In this document: piece by piece, positions 52,899 through 60,854 of the stretch
How positions within the stretch are numbered: the stretch's first letter is position 1
How the letters are laid out: each line of letters begins with the position of its first letter
Notes under the pieces: generated by a model
The model's database searches: none
Told to the model about the DNA's origin: nothing
Seen by the model: the letters and a program-made list of their open reading frames with translations, nothing else
NCBI RefSeq assembly: GCF_022138605.1
Contig: NZ_JACBFS010000002.1
Span: forward strand, 62,001 to 126,000
From: Xanthobacter sp. NM-25
GTDB lineage: Bacteria > Pseudomonadota > Alphaproteobacteria > Rhizobiales > Xanthobacteraceae
Direction of reading: 5' to 3'
Length of the DNA: 64,000 nt
Translations under genes and position numbers: made by a program

Positions 52899-53669
52899 AT
52901 GGATACCAACAGCACCCCCCGTCATCAGACCACCCGCCTGCGCCAGGAGCCCAAGCGGCGCCTGCTCACAGTGACGGCGATCGAGGACATCACGCCCCAC
53001 ATGCGGCGCATCACCTTCACCTCGCCTGATCTCGCCGATTTCGTGAGCCCGGCACCCGACGATCATATCAAGCTGTTCCTGCCCAACCCGGCGGTGCCCT
53101 CCGGCGAGAACATGCGGGACTACACCCCGCGCCGGTTCGATGCGGAACGCCTGAGCCTCACCATCGATTTCGCCCGGCACGAGGCTGGCCCCGCCACCCG
53201 CTGGGCCGAGGCCGCCCAGGTGGGCGATCAGCTTGCCATCGGCGGCCCCAAGGGCTCCAGCAGCGTTGCCGATGATTTCGACTATTACCTGCTGCTGGGC
53301 GATGAAGCCGCTTTGCCCTCCATCGCCCGCCGCATCGAGGGCCTGCGGGCCGGCGTTCCGGTCACCAGCGTGGTGGTGGTGGAAAGCGAAGCCGACGTGC
53401 AGGCCGTCACCACCGCCGCCCGCCATGATGCCATCTGGGTGTTCCGCGCCGGCCGCGACGCCGACGACGCCACCCTGCTGCGCGAAGCCCTGGCCCGCTG
53501 GCAGGCGCCCGCGGGCGAAGGCTATGTCTGGATCGCCGCCGAGGCGCAGGTGGCCCGCACCCTGAAGGCCTATATGTTGGATGAGCGCGCCCACCCCAAA
53601 TCCTGGCTGAAGGCCGCCGGCTACTGGGTCCGCGGCGAAGCCGGCGCCCACGCGAAGCTGGAGGGGTGA
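52899..53669 (+). CDS. Siderophore-interacting FAD-dependent ferric reductase (YqjH-like)
   Basis: The 256-residue flavoprotein has the FAD-binding signature RDYTPRRFD, a SIP-type beta-barrel start (RRLLTVTAIEDITPHMRRITF) and a C-terminal NAD(P)H-binding half (GDEAALPSIARRIE, WIAAEAQVARTLKAYM). Such proteins release iron from ferric siderophores or other ferric chelates. The ATG at 52899 was preferred to 52884. It lies 107 bp after padR and is probably in the same operon. Confidence 0.9.
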   Translation: MDTNSTPRHQTTRLRQEPKRRLLTVTAIEDITPHMRRITFTSPDLADFVSPAPDDHIKLFLPNPAVPSGENMRDYTPRRFDAERLSLTIDFARHEAGPATRWAEAAQVGDQLAIGGPKGSSSVADDFDYYLLLGDEAALPSIARRIEGLRAGVPVTSVVVVESEADVQAVTTAARHDAIWVFRAGRDADDATLLREALARWQAPAGEGYVWIAAEAQVARTLKAYMLDERAHPKSWLKAAGYWVRGEAGAHAKLEG

Positions 53670-53705
53670 GGGTCCGCCCTCCCCTGCGCAGCCCGGCGGC
53701 ACGGC

Positions 53706-54150
53706 CTATTTCTTGAGATCGACGACCACCTCTTCCAGCCTGCCCTCAAAGGTGAAGGGCGCCCGATAATCAGAGGTCACCGGCGTGCCGGTATCGGTGC
53801 CGATGTCCTGGTTCTCGGACAGGGAGAATTTATAGGGCGTGGTCTTCTCCACCCGCCCTGATCCCACCGCCTGGCCATCCACAAAGAGGGTGACCGTGCC
53901 GCCCTTGCCGACCGCCTGGCCCCCTTCATAGGCGAAGTCCATCCGCACCGTGTGCTCGCCCGCCGGACACGGCAAACTGCCCGAAGCCCACGTCGTCCAG
54001 AAGGATCACCAGAACGTTGGGCGCGCCCTTGGGGGCGGTGATGGGCGCGGGAAACGCCGCCGGATCGGAATCCTTGAACGTGGTGCCCACCGCGCCACGG
54101 AACTTCTGTTCGGCATAGGGCAGCACCACCCAAAGGCCGCATTTCAGCTC
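53706..54150 (-). pseudogene. Arylsulfatase remnant with most of the enzyme deleted
   Basis: On the minus strand the N-terminal end of an arylsulfatase is readable near 53975-54130 (LPYAEQKFRGAVGTTFKDSD, then APKGAPNVLVILLDDVGFG). It is followed in another frame by the C-terminal end (GEHTVRMDFAYEGG ... VDGQAVGSGRVEKT ... FEGRLEEVVVDLKK, 53706-53965). The metal-binding DD of the N-terminus is kept. The CxPSR formylglycine site and about 600 residues between are missing, and the joint is out of frame. It is a scar of a deletion in a once-complete sulfatase gene. Confidence 0.85.
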
Positions 54151-54694
54151 GAAGATAGCCGATTTGCACCATAAATACATTAGAATATTAAATAGAATCC
54201 ATGACAAGACTGTTGCGGAGACGGGAGCTATGAATAAGCCTCTACTCTGTGCTCCAGGATGCTGTCGGGATCACTAGCGAGGCGCGGACGGTCGCAGATA
54301 GCCGACATACGCGACGAACGCGCCGATGCGGAATGCCAAGCTAAGGGCGATGGGGGACGCGGCCCAGCCGGGGAGCAGCAAGATGGAGGAGTGAAGGCTC
54401 TGACTAGTCGGTATTACCGCCAGCGTCGATTAACCCAACCGCTCAACCGACGGGCCGACATGAGGTAGGCTCCTAAGATCAGCGTCATAGAGCACCAACC
54501 CGACAAAAGCCGCTCCCTATGCTGGATGCGGCATGGGCGATCGAAGCGGGTCACCGCGATTCCGCTGGCCCGCCACCCACCGCCTTGCACACTCAAGCTC
54601 GGGCCAAACGACACCGAAAGGTTGTATGATGCTCGCATAAGGCCCTGCGCATCACGTAGCTGAGTCTACTGAGATTTCACCCGGAGCACCGCCG
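54151..54694. other. Gene-poor stretch between sulfatase remnant and PLD-type gene
   Basis: The GC content falls around 54160-54240 (AATACATTAGAATATTAAATAG). A minus-strand reading near 54270-54420 gives membrane-like fragments (ASPIALSLAFRIGAFVAYVGYL) but with stops and frame changes, so it may be a decayed membrane-protein gene. No intact gene, IS end or RNA gene was recognised. Confidence 0.35.
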
Positions 54695-55672
54695 ATGACA
54701 GACACAAGCGCCATGCGCTTCTTGGACGAGAAGGCTGTCCTCAAAGAGATTAAGTCGATGCTGGCCGCAGCGAGGGAGGCGAAAATTGCAGTCGCCTTCT
54801 GGGGGCAGGGAGCACTTGAGCAACTCGATATCGGTCGAACGAACCTCGATGTAAAACTCATTTGCAATCTTGATTCCGGCGGCTGTAACCCAGCCGCGCT
54901 GAAATCAATCATGAGCACCTTGCCACCAGCACGCGTTCACTCCCACCCGCGTCTGCACGCGAAGGTCTATTGGACACCCGATCGCGCTATCGTCGGCTCA
55001 TCGAACGCATCTGCGAATGGGCTCGCCGTCGAAGGCAATGTGGCTCGGAGCTGGGCTGAAGCCAACATCCTTATCTCTGATCGAAGATTGCTCCAGGAAA
55101 TTGAAGACTGGTTCAATCGGCGCCTGGATGAGGCGCGGATCATCACCGACCATGACCTGAGCTTGGCGCAATCCCTGTGGGACTACAGATCCCGCGCAGC
55201 AGCTCCAGGAGTGGCTCTCTGTGGAGATCTTCTTCAAGCCTATGCCCAAGCACCGGACCATCCCTCATGGCGCAGGGTGCGCGTCGCCCTTTGGTCTGCC
55301 GGCATCAGCAAGGAAGGGAAAAAGGAGGCAACAGCCCTAATAAACGAAAATTCAACGCTTTCTCAATTCGCTCAATATGAAGGATGGACGAAAGAGTTTT
55401 ATCCAGATGATTATATACTTGATTTTTACGTCAAGAACGGAAAATCAAAATTTTCAGGAATATATATTATTGAATACCATCGCGGAAAAACGATTAATTT
55501 TGCGACTGAAAGGAATACAATCTCCTTACCAAGCTTTCCAGAATTGAAACTATCGGACAACGACATTTCAAAAATTAAAATTATAGCACAAAAATTACTA
55601 AATAAATACTCAGAAGATGGATCAAGTGTATCTCTTATGCTTTCAGATATCGCAAATGAATTAAATAAATAA
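54695..55672 (+). CDS. Phospholipase D-type (HKD) nuclease-like protein with low-GC C-terminal half
   Basis: The 325-residue protein has an N-terminal PLD-family domain (about 1-150) with one HKD-type motif, H88-x-K90 and Asp96, followed by IVGSSNASANGL. The Asp spacing is one residue longer than the usual HxK(x4)D. A single-HKD protein would act as a dimer, as in Nuc-type and BfiI-type nucleases. The C-terminal half (about 190-325) has no recognised domain and is Lys/Asn/Ile-rich. GC content drops from near the local value to clearly below 40 percent across the gene. No restriction or helicase partner is adjacent. It sits between sulfatase scar and portal gene. Confidence 0.75.
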   Translation: MTDTSAMRFLDEKAVLKEIKSMLAAAREAKIAVAFWGQGALEQLDIGRTNLDVKLICNLDSGGCNPAALKSIMSTLPPARVHSHPRLHAKVYWTPDRAIVGSSNASANGLAVEGNVARSWAEANILISDRRLLQEIEDWFNRRLDEARIITDHDLSLAQSLWDYRSRAAAPGVALCGDLLQAYAQAPDHPSWRRVRVALWSAGISKEGKKEATALINENSTLSQFAQYEGWTKEFYPDDYILDFYVKNGKSKFSGIYIIEYHRGKTINFATERNTISLPSFPELKLSDNDISKIKIIAQKLLNKYSEDGSSVSLMLSDIANELNK

Positions 55673-55913
55673 CTTTGTATAAATAACAAATTTGCAAATT
55701 TCTTAAAATATTCATACCATTTTCACTGATATTACTTTGACAATAGCGCAGAAATTCTAAGTTGGAAAGAAAGCGCCGCATGCGAAAGCAAAGATGGGAA
55801 CACGGATGGCCTCAGCCGAGATGCAAAGGCTGCGGCCATCTCGCAGACGCACGGATGACATATGAAAATCCATGCGACATTCCCAACGCAGCGGGCGTGA
55901 GCCCAAAGCCTCC
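55673..55913. other. AT-rich flank of the PLD-type gene
   Basis: The first 90 bp are strongly AT-rich, then composition returns to the local norm near 55780. A plus-strand reading (RCKGCGHLADARMTYENP) shows a CxxC pattern but no credible start or end. No gene is called. This is the edge of the inserted block next to the GTA portal gene. Confidence 0.35.
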
Positions 55914-57080
55914 TCACCCCCACCCTACCGCCGCGCGCTTCTCGGCGTCGGTGAGGTAGTCGGCGGTGGCGATGCGGGACCAGAGTTCGGTGCGTTCGGC
56001 GGAGAGGGCTTCCACCTGGTCGAGGTCGGGCACCAGCTCCAGGGCGGGGCCGTAGGCCGGGCCGAGCCAGGTGGCGAGCCCCTCCGCCATGCGGCGCATG
56101 AGGGGCACCACGCTCTGGCGCCACAGGGCGCGGTTGGCCTCGGCATAATTGGCATAGGTGTTGTCGCCGGGAATGCCCAGCAGCATGGGCGGCACCCCAA
56201 CCGCCAGGGCGATCTCGCGGGCGGCGCCGTTGCGGGCGGCCTCGAAATCCATGTCCTTCGGGGAGAGGGACAGGGGCCGCCAGTCCAGCCCCCCTTCCAG
56301 CAGCAGCGGCCGGCCGGCATTGGTGGCGCCCTGGAAGGAGGCTTCCAATTCCCCCTTCAGCCGCTCGAACTGCTCCTCGGTGAGCGAGCCCGCTCCGCCA
56401 TAGACCAGCGCGCCGGAGGGCCGCGCCGCATTGTCGATCAGCGCCTTGTTCCAGGCGCTGGCGGCATTGTGCAGGTCGAGGGCCTGGGCCGCCGCCTCCA
56501 GCGGAGGAAAACCGTAGTGGTCATCCAAAGGGTTGAAGGCGGTGAGGTGGAGGATGGCCGGCACCTCCGCGCCCTCCACCACGCTCGCCTGGGGAATGCG
56601 CAGGGTGCGCCCGCACAGGGTGTAGTCATAGGCTTCCGGCCAGCCATCGGGCCCCGGCACCACCCGCATGCGATCGGGCCGCAACACGTGCAATTCGCGC
56701 AGCTGCCCCTCCACCGCCACCGCCTCCACATAGGCATTGCCGGCCACCAGCAGATGGCAGGCCATGGCCTCCAACAGCCCCGAGCGGGTGAGGCGCGGGT
56801 TGGGCCGGTTCAGGAGATCGAGCAGCGGGTGGGTATCGTGCTCGCGCCCCGCCTCCATCAGCACCCAGGGAACGGTCGCCGCCGCCTCGCCGATCATGCG
56901 CACGGCGCGATAGGCGATGGCGTTGCGGGTGAAGCCCTCGCGGGCGAGGGAGGCATAGTCGCGCGGCGTCCAGCGCGGCCGGCCGGTGGTGAGCAGGGCC
57001 ACCAGCGCCGCGGTGCGGCTCGCCTTGGCCTCGGTGGGCGCCCCGGAAGCGCGGAACGGCGCGAGAAGCGAAGCAAACAT
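55914..57080 (-). CDS. GTA gp3-type portal protein (HK97 family)
   Basis: The 388-residue protein has the family N-terminus (NAIAYRAVRMIGEAAATVPWVL) and the core HLLVAGNAYVEAV and HLTAFNPLDDHYGFPPLEAAAQAL. The C-terminal helix region contains GVPPMLLGIPGDNTYANYAEANRALWR. It forms the portal ring for DNA entry and exit and is equivalent to RcGTA g3. The ATG at 57080 follows GGAG. The next cluster gene lies 4.6 kb away because of an inserted block, and the terminase gene is separated by a 91-aa plus-strand gene. Confidence 0.93.
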   Translation of the reverse strand: MFASLLAPFRASGAPTEAKASRTAALVALLTTGRPRWTPRDYASLAREGFTRNAIAYRAVRMIGEAAATVPWVLMEAGREHDTHPLLDLLNRPNPRLTRSGLLEAMACHLLVAGNAYVEAVAVEGQLRELHVLRPDRMRVVPGPDGWPEAYDYTLCGRTLRIPQASVVEGAEVPAILHLTAFNPLDDHYGFPPLEAAAQALDLHNAASAWNKALIDNAARPSGALVYGGAGSLTEEQFERLKGELEASFQGATNAGRPLLLEGGLDWRPLSLSPKDMDFEAARNGAAREIALAVGVPPMLLGIPGDNTYANYAEANRALWRQSVVPLMRRMAEGLATWLGPAYGPALELVPDLDQVEALSAERTELWSRIATADYLTDAEKRAAVGWG

Positions 57081-57226
57081 CAGCGGCTCCAGATGCGAGG
57101 ATGAAACCCATGTGAAAACGGAACAGGTTCACGCCCCCCGAACGCGCGGCAGGCATTTCGCAACGGCCGGGAGAGGCGTAGAATGCCGGGCGTGGGGGAG
57201 AAACGTGGGGAAACCGGGAGGGCGCC

Positions 57227-57502
57227 ATGCTCTACGCTCTGGTTCTCGTCATCACGTCCACGACCATCATTCAGCCGGTCTCAGTCGGCCCTTGGCCTTA
57301 CCCCGTCGCCCCGCCCTATCTGTCGAGCGAGGTGTCGCAAAAGGTCATCGGCTATTACCGCAGCGAACGGGGCTGCCTCGGCGCCGACATCAAGCGCTCC
57401 AAGGCGTGGCCGGACCTGGCGCCGGGCCAGAGCGTCACCGGCCTGTGCGTGCAGGTGGAGATCCCCGCCGGGCTCGACATCACCGTGCGCCCGGCAAGCT
57501 GA
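57227..57502 (+). CDS. Small exported protein of unknown function
   Basis: The 91-residue protein begins with a hydrophobic segment (MLYALVLVITSTTIIQPVSV) that could be a signal or membrane anchor. A polar region with two cysteines follows (GCLGADIKRSK, GLCVQVEIPAG) that could form a disulfide. The ATG follows GGGAGGG. No family was recognised. It lies on the plus strand between the portal and large-terminase genes. Confidence 0.6.
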   Translation: MLYALVLVITSTTIIQPVSVGPWPYPVAPPYLSSEVSQKVIGYYRSERGCLGADIKRSKAWPDLAPGQSVTGLCVQVEIPAGLDITVRPAS

Positions 57503-57675
57503 GGGCGCAGGGGACCGCTCGACGTTCAAGAGAAACGGCCTGTCAAAGGGCGCGTTCCCTCTCCGGCATGAGGGAGGGGGCCGGGACCGCATCAGCGGCA
57601 CAGGCGCTTGAGTTTTAAGTCTTTCCGGATTTTCGAGACCGCGGCCCGTCCTTCCAGCGTTTGCCCCCTCCCCAG

Positions 57676-57700
57676 CCCTCCCCCGCAAGCGGGAGAGGGA
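57676..57700. repeat. REP-like palindrome
   Basis: The CCCTCCCCCGCAAGCGGGAGAGGGA-type sequence forms a short hairpin around the central AA. Copies with this theme are frequent in intergenic DNA of Rhizobiales, as I recall, and a related CCCTCTCCGGCATGAGGGAGGGG lies nearby at about 57560-57582. It follows the terminase gene on its downstream side. Confidence 0.5.
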
Positions 57701-57769
57701 GCAGCGCTGCGGGGAACGCAGGGGTGCGGCGCACGGGCCAAGCCGCGCGCGCTGAGTGTTGAAAGGCGC

Positions 57770-59041
57770 CTAAAGCTCCCTCACCCGGGGCGCGCCGGCG
57801 CGGGGGCCGAGGGCCAGGGCCGTCACCGCCCACACCAAAGCATCGAGCCGATCGGGCGAATGGCCGCCGGAGAGACCATCCGTGCCGAAATCGCAGAGTT
57901 CGTCCTCGAGCTCGGGAAAGCGGCCGGCGTGGCGCACCCGGCCCTGCTCGTAAAGGGCGGCCACCGGCTCGGCGCGCACATATTTGCCGCGGGTCGCCCG
58001 CACCGCTGCCACCGGCACATCGGCATCCACCTCCGCCAGCACGGCACGCACCATCTCACCGCCCTGGTTCACCTCCGCCACCACCGTGTCGGCGGAAAAG
58101 CGATAGAACAGAGCGATGGCCCGCGCCGCCCACTGGGCCGGGCGCAGGCCGCCGGCGCTCTCATCCGCCAGCACATGCACCACCCCCGCCCCGTCGATGC
58201 CGGCACACACCAGGCCGCAGGCATCGGCCCCGGCGCGGGAGGAGGCCGGCGGGTCCACCGCCACCACGATCCGTCGCAGCGGTGGCGCGCCCGCTTCCCG
58301 CGCTGCCTCCAGAGCGGGGCGGGACCAGAGGGAATCCGGCCGGTCCTCGATGATCTCGCCCTCCAGCTCCTGGCGGCCGAGCCGGGTGCCGCCGTAGCGG
58401 TCCAGCATCTGTGCCAGGAAGCCGGGGGCGAGGTTGAAGGCGTTGTCGGCGGTGCGCGCCCGCGACACGGCGGTGTCGGGATGGGCCAACAGCCGCTTCA
58501 GAAGGGGCGTGGGGCGCGGCGTGGTGGTCACCATCTGGCAGGGCCGCGTGCCGAGCCTCAGGCCGAACTGCAGCATGTCGAAAGTGGCATCCGCCCGCTT
58601 CCATTTGGCCAGCTCATCGCACCAGGCGGCGCCGAACTGAGGGCCGCGCAGGCTTTCCGGATCCTCCGAGGAAAAGCCCTGCGCCACCGCGCCATTGGGC
58701 CATTCGAGGCGGCGCCGGGAGGGCTCCCAGCGGGGCCGTTCGCCCGTGTCGTGGACGGCGAGAAGGCCGGAGACGCCCTCCACCATCACCTCGCGCACAT
58801 CGGCCATGGTTTCCGCCACCAGGGCGATGCGCCCCACCGGCGCGTCGGCGAACGGCGAGCGGCCGAGGGCGAGGCCGCGCACCCATTCGGCGCCGGCGCG
58901 GGTCTTGCCGGCGCCGCGCCCACCCAGCACCAGCCAGGTGCTCCAGGCGCCGCCGCCCTGCGCCAGCTCCGGCGGCAATTGGTCGGGCCGGGCCCACAGG
59001 GCCCAGTCGGTGACGAGCCGGCGGGCCTCCGCCTCGCTCAT
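57770..59041 (-). CDS. GTA gp2-type large terminase
   Basis: The 423-residue DNA-packaging motor has Walker A GGRGAGKT (about residue 45) and an ATPase core with AAWCDELAKWKRAD as Walker B/catalytic Glu. The C-terminal nuclease domain contains VVAVDPPASS and a final DALVWAVTAL with a conserved Asp. It is equivalent to RcGTA g2, which packages random host DNA head-full by head-full. The ATG at 59041 lies 1 bp after the small-terminase stop; the long upstream open frame is not coding. No frameshift is seen. Confidence 0.94.
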   Translation of the reverse strand: MSEAEARRLVTDWALWARPDQLPPELAQGGGAWSTWLVLGGRGAGKTRAGAEWVRGLALGRSPFADAPVGRIALVAETMADVREVMVEGVSGLLAVHDTGERPRWEPSRRRLEWPNGAVAQGFSSEDPESLRGPQFGAAWCDELAKWKRADATFDMLQFGLRLGTRPCQMVTTTPRPTPLLKRLLAHPDTAVSRARTADNAFNLAPGFLAQMLDRYGGTRLGRQELEGEIIEDRPDSLWSRPALEAAREAGAPPLRRIVVAVDPPASSRAGADACGLVCAGIDGAGVVHVLADESAGGLRPAQWAARAIALFYRFSADTVVAEVNQGGEMVRAVLAEVDADVPVAAVRATRGKYVRAEPVAALYEQGRVRHAGRFPELEDELCDFGTDGLSGGHSPDRLDALVWAVTALALGPRAGAPRVREL

Positions 59042-59042
59042 C

Positions 59043-59606
59043 TCAGCCAGCAGGCGGGGGATCGTCCTCGGGTTCCGCGCGCAGGCGCTCAAGACGGCGC
59101 GCAAGCTCGCGGCGGAACTCGTCGAGATCGCGCACGGTGTCATCGGCGTCCTTCGCAGGCTGGGCGGGGGTGTCGCGGGCGGCCTTGTCCGCCGCATCCT
59201 CGGCGGCGGCCAGCTCCCGCAGGGTGCGGGCGATGAGGGCGAGGGCGCGGGCATCCTTCTCGCCATCGGCGGAGGGGCGCGGCGGCCCCTCCCCCTCGGC
59301 GGCGTGGTGCATGCGCGCCTCGATCTCCGCCACCTGCCGCTCGGCGGTGCGCCACAGCCGCGCCAGCAGGCGGCCGCGCGGGGTCTCCTCCGGGCGGATC
59401 TGAAAGCTGTTGCGGGCACGCCGGGCCTGGGGCTTCAGCGCCACCGCACCATCGGGACCCACCTCGCGGTCGATCCAGTGATAGGCGACGCCGGTGGAGA
59501 GGCCGGTGCGGGCGCAGATCTCGGCGATGGGCAGGCCCTCGGCATAGAGCTGACGTGCCAAGCCCGCCGTCGCGGGCGCCTGCCGACGCGGCGGTGTGGG
59601 AGACAT
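59043..59606 (-). CDS. GTA gp1-type small terminase / DNA-packaging protein with N-terminal HTH
   Basis: The 187-residue protein (from ATG 59606) has an N-terminal homeodomain-like helix-turn-helix (GLARQLYAEGLPIAEICARTGLSTGVAYHWIDREVG). A helical, charged middle and C-terminus (RTLRELAAAEDAADKAARD, DLDEFRRELARRLERLRAE) suggests the oligomer-forming part. It is the first gene of the GTA-like cluster. RcGTA gp1 is shorter and, as I recall, lacks a specific DNA-binding domain. An ATG at 59669 (MFESCAWRDG) would add 21 residues but coincides with the predicted transcription start. Confidence 0.82.
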   Translation of the reverse strand: MSPTPPRRQAPATAGLARQLYAEGLPIAEICARTGLSTGVAYHWIDREVGPDGAVALKPQARRARNSFQIRPEETPRGRLLARLWRTAERQVAEIEARMHHAAEGEGPPRPSADGEKDARALALIARTLRELAAAEDAADKAARDTPAQPAKDADDTVRDLDEFRRELARRLERLRAEPEDDPPPAG

Positions 59607-59675
59607 GGGCAATTCCGAAGCTGGGAAGCGGTGGCCGAGCCCGTCGCGCCAGGCGCAACTCTCGAACATGACAGA

Positions 59676-59704
59676 AACCTACCCCGGCAGCGCACCGCTG
59701 TCAA
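59676..59704 (-). promoter_or_regulatory. Candidate promoter of the GTA-like cluster
   Basis: On the minus strand TTGACA (59704-59699), a 17-bp spacer and TAGGTT (59681-59676) precede the first cluster gene, with predicted transcription start near 59669. The -35 overlaps the region just after the diguanylate cyclase stop codon. Confidence 0.45.
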
Positions 59705-59707
59705 GGA

Positions 59708-60673
59708 CTAAATTCCTTTTTCGGCCATCCTGAGCGGCGGGGCCGGGGCCTCCTCCAGCCGCACCCGGTTGCGACCGTCCATCTTGGCGGCGTAGAGCGC
59801 CTTGTCGGCGCGGCCATAGAGTTCGGAGAATGTGTCGCCCGAACGGGCCATGGCGACACCGGCCGAGAAGGTATAGGCGAAATCCGGCCGGTCATCGAGC
59901 GGCCGCGCGGTGCGCACCAGCCCCAGCATGCGCTCGACGATGAGGGCGGCCTCGTCCAGCGCTGTATCCGGGAGGACGAGAACGAATTCCTCACCCCCCA
60001 CCCGGCCGAAGCAGTCCGAGCGGCGCACCTGGACGTTGATGCGGCGGGCGAAATCCCGCAGCACCGCGTCGCCCGCCTGATGGCCGTAGCGGTCGTTGAT
60101 ATATTTGAAATTGTCGAGGTCGAGCACGGCCAGGCAGCCGGGCGTGCCAAGGCCCAGGGCCAGGCCCGAGCGGGCCAGCATGTCCTCCACCCGGGCGGTG
60201 ACGAAGCGGCGGTTGGCGACGCCGGTGAGGTCGTCCGTATGGGCGGCGCGGATGGCTGCATCCCGATCCCGTCGCACGGCGCGCGCATCCGCCCGCATCT
60301 CGGTGATGTCGGTGCCGACGCACAGCATCCAGCCGCTGGCGGAGACGGTTTCGGCCATCAGCAGCCAGCGCCCGTCATGCAGCTTGGCCTCGACGGTGCG
60401 GTAGGGGGTCTTGCCCCGGCGGGAGAAGGCCGATGTGAGCCAGACATCCATGTCCGGCGCGTCGATGACCAGGCCGCGCCCGGCCAGCGCATTCCGCCGC
60501 ATCAGCTCGGCCCAGGTGGGGCTTTCCCCCTCCGCGACCGCATAGGCCTGCCGGTACGCCGGGTTGGCGTAGCGTAAGCGATCGGCGCCGTCGAAAACCG
60601 CCACAAGTAGCGGGCTCTCATCGTGGAGGTGACGCAGGTGGGCGGACAATTCATCCATGGTATCGAGGACCAT
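59708..60673 (-). CDS. Diguanylate cyclase with N-terminal PAS-like domain
   Basis: The 321-residue soluble protein has a PAS-like sensor domain (about 1-115, SPLLVAVFDGADRLRYANPAY) and a GGDEF domain (about 140-300). The active-site loop is GRVGGEEF, Asp is present in VLDLDNFKYIND, and a Mg/GTP-binding set is intact, so it should make c-di-GMP. An RxxD inhibitory site was not obvious. It is on the same strand as, and 39-102 bp upstream of, the first GTA gene. The start may be 60673 or 60658. Confidence 0.9.
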   Translation of the reverse strand: MVLDTMDELSAHLRHLHDESPLLVAVFDGADRLRYANPAYRQAYAVAEGESPTWAELMRRNALAGRGLVIDAPDMDVWLTSAFSRRGKTPYRTVEAKLHDGRWLLMAETVSASGWMLCVGTDITEMRADARAVRRDRDAAIRAAHTDDLTGVANRRFVTARVEDMLARSGLALGLGTPGCLAVLDLDNFKYINDRYGHQAGDAVLRDFARRINVQVRRSDCFGRVGGEEFVLVLPDTALDEAALIVERMLGLVRTARPLDDRPDFAYTFSAGVAMARSGDTFSELYGRADKALYAAKMDGRNRVRLEEAPAPPLRMAEKGI

Positions 60674-60854
60674 AGCCGAGAACGTGGCGGTGCGGGAGCG
60701 GGAAGCGTGGCCGTGATGCGGCGATGCACTGCGACACGATGATCGGCATCGCGACGGCGCCACCCGCATGGCTGCCGTGGCCGCGCCGGGCTTGCATTCG
60801 CCGGCGAAGTCGCCCAAGAACCCCGGCCCTCGAGAAAGACGCGAACACACGCCC

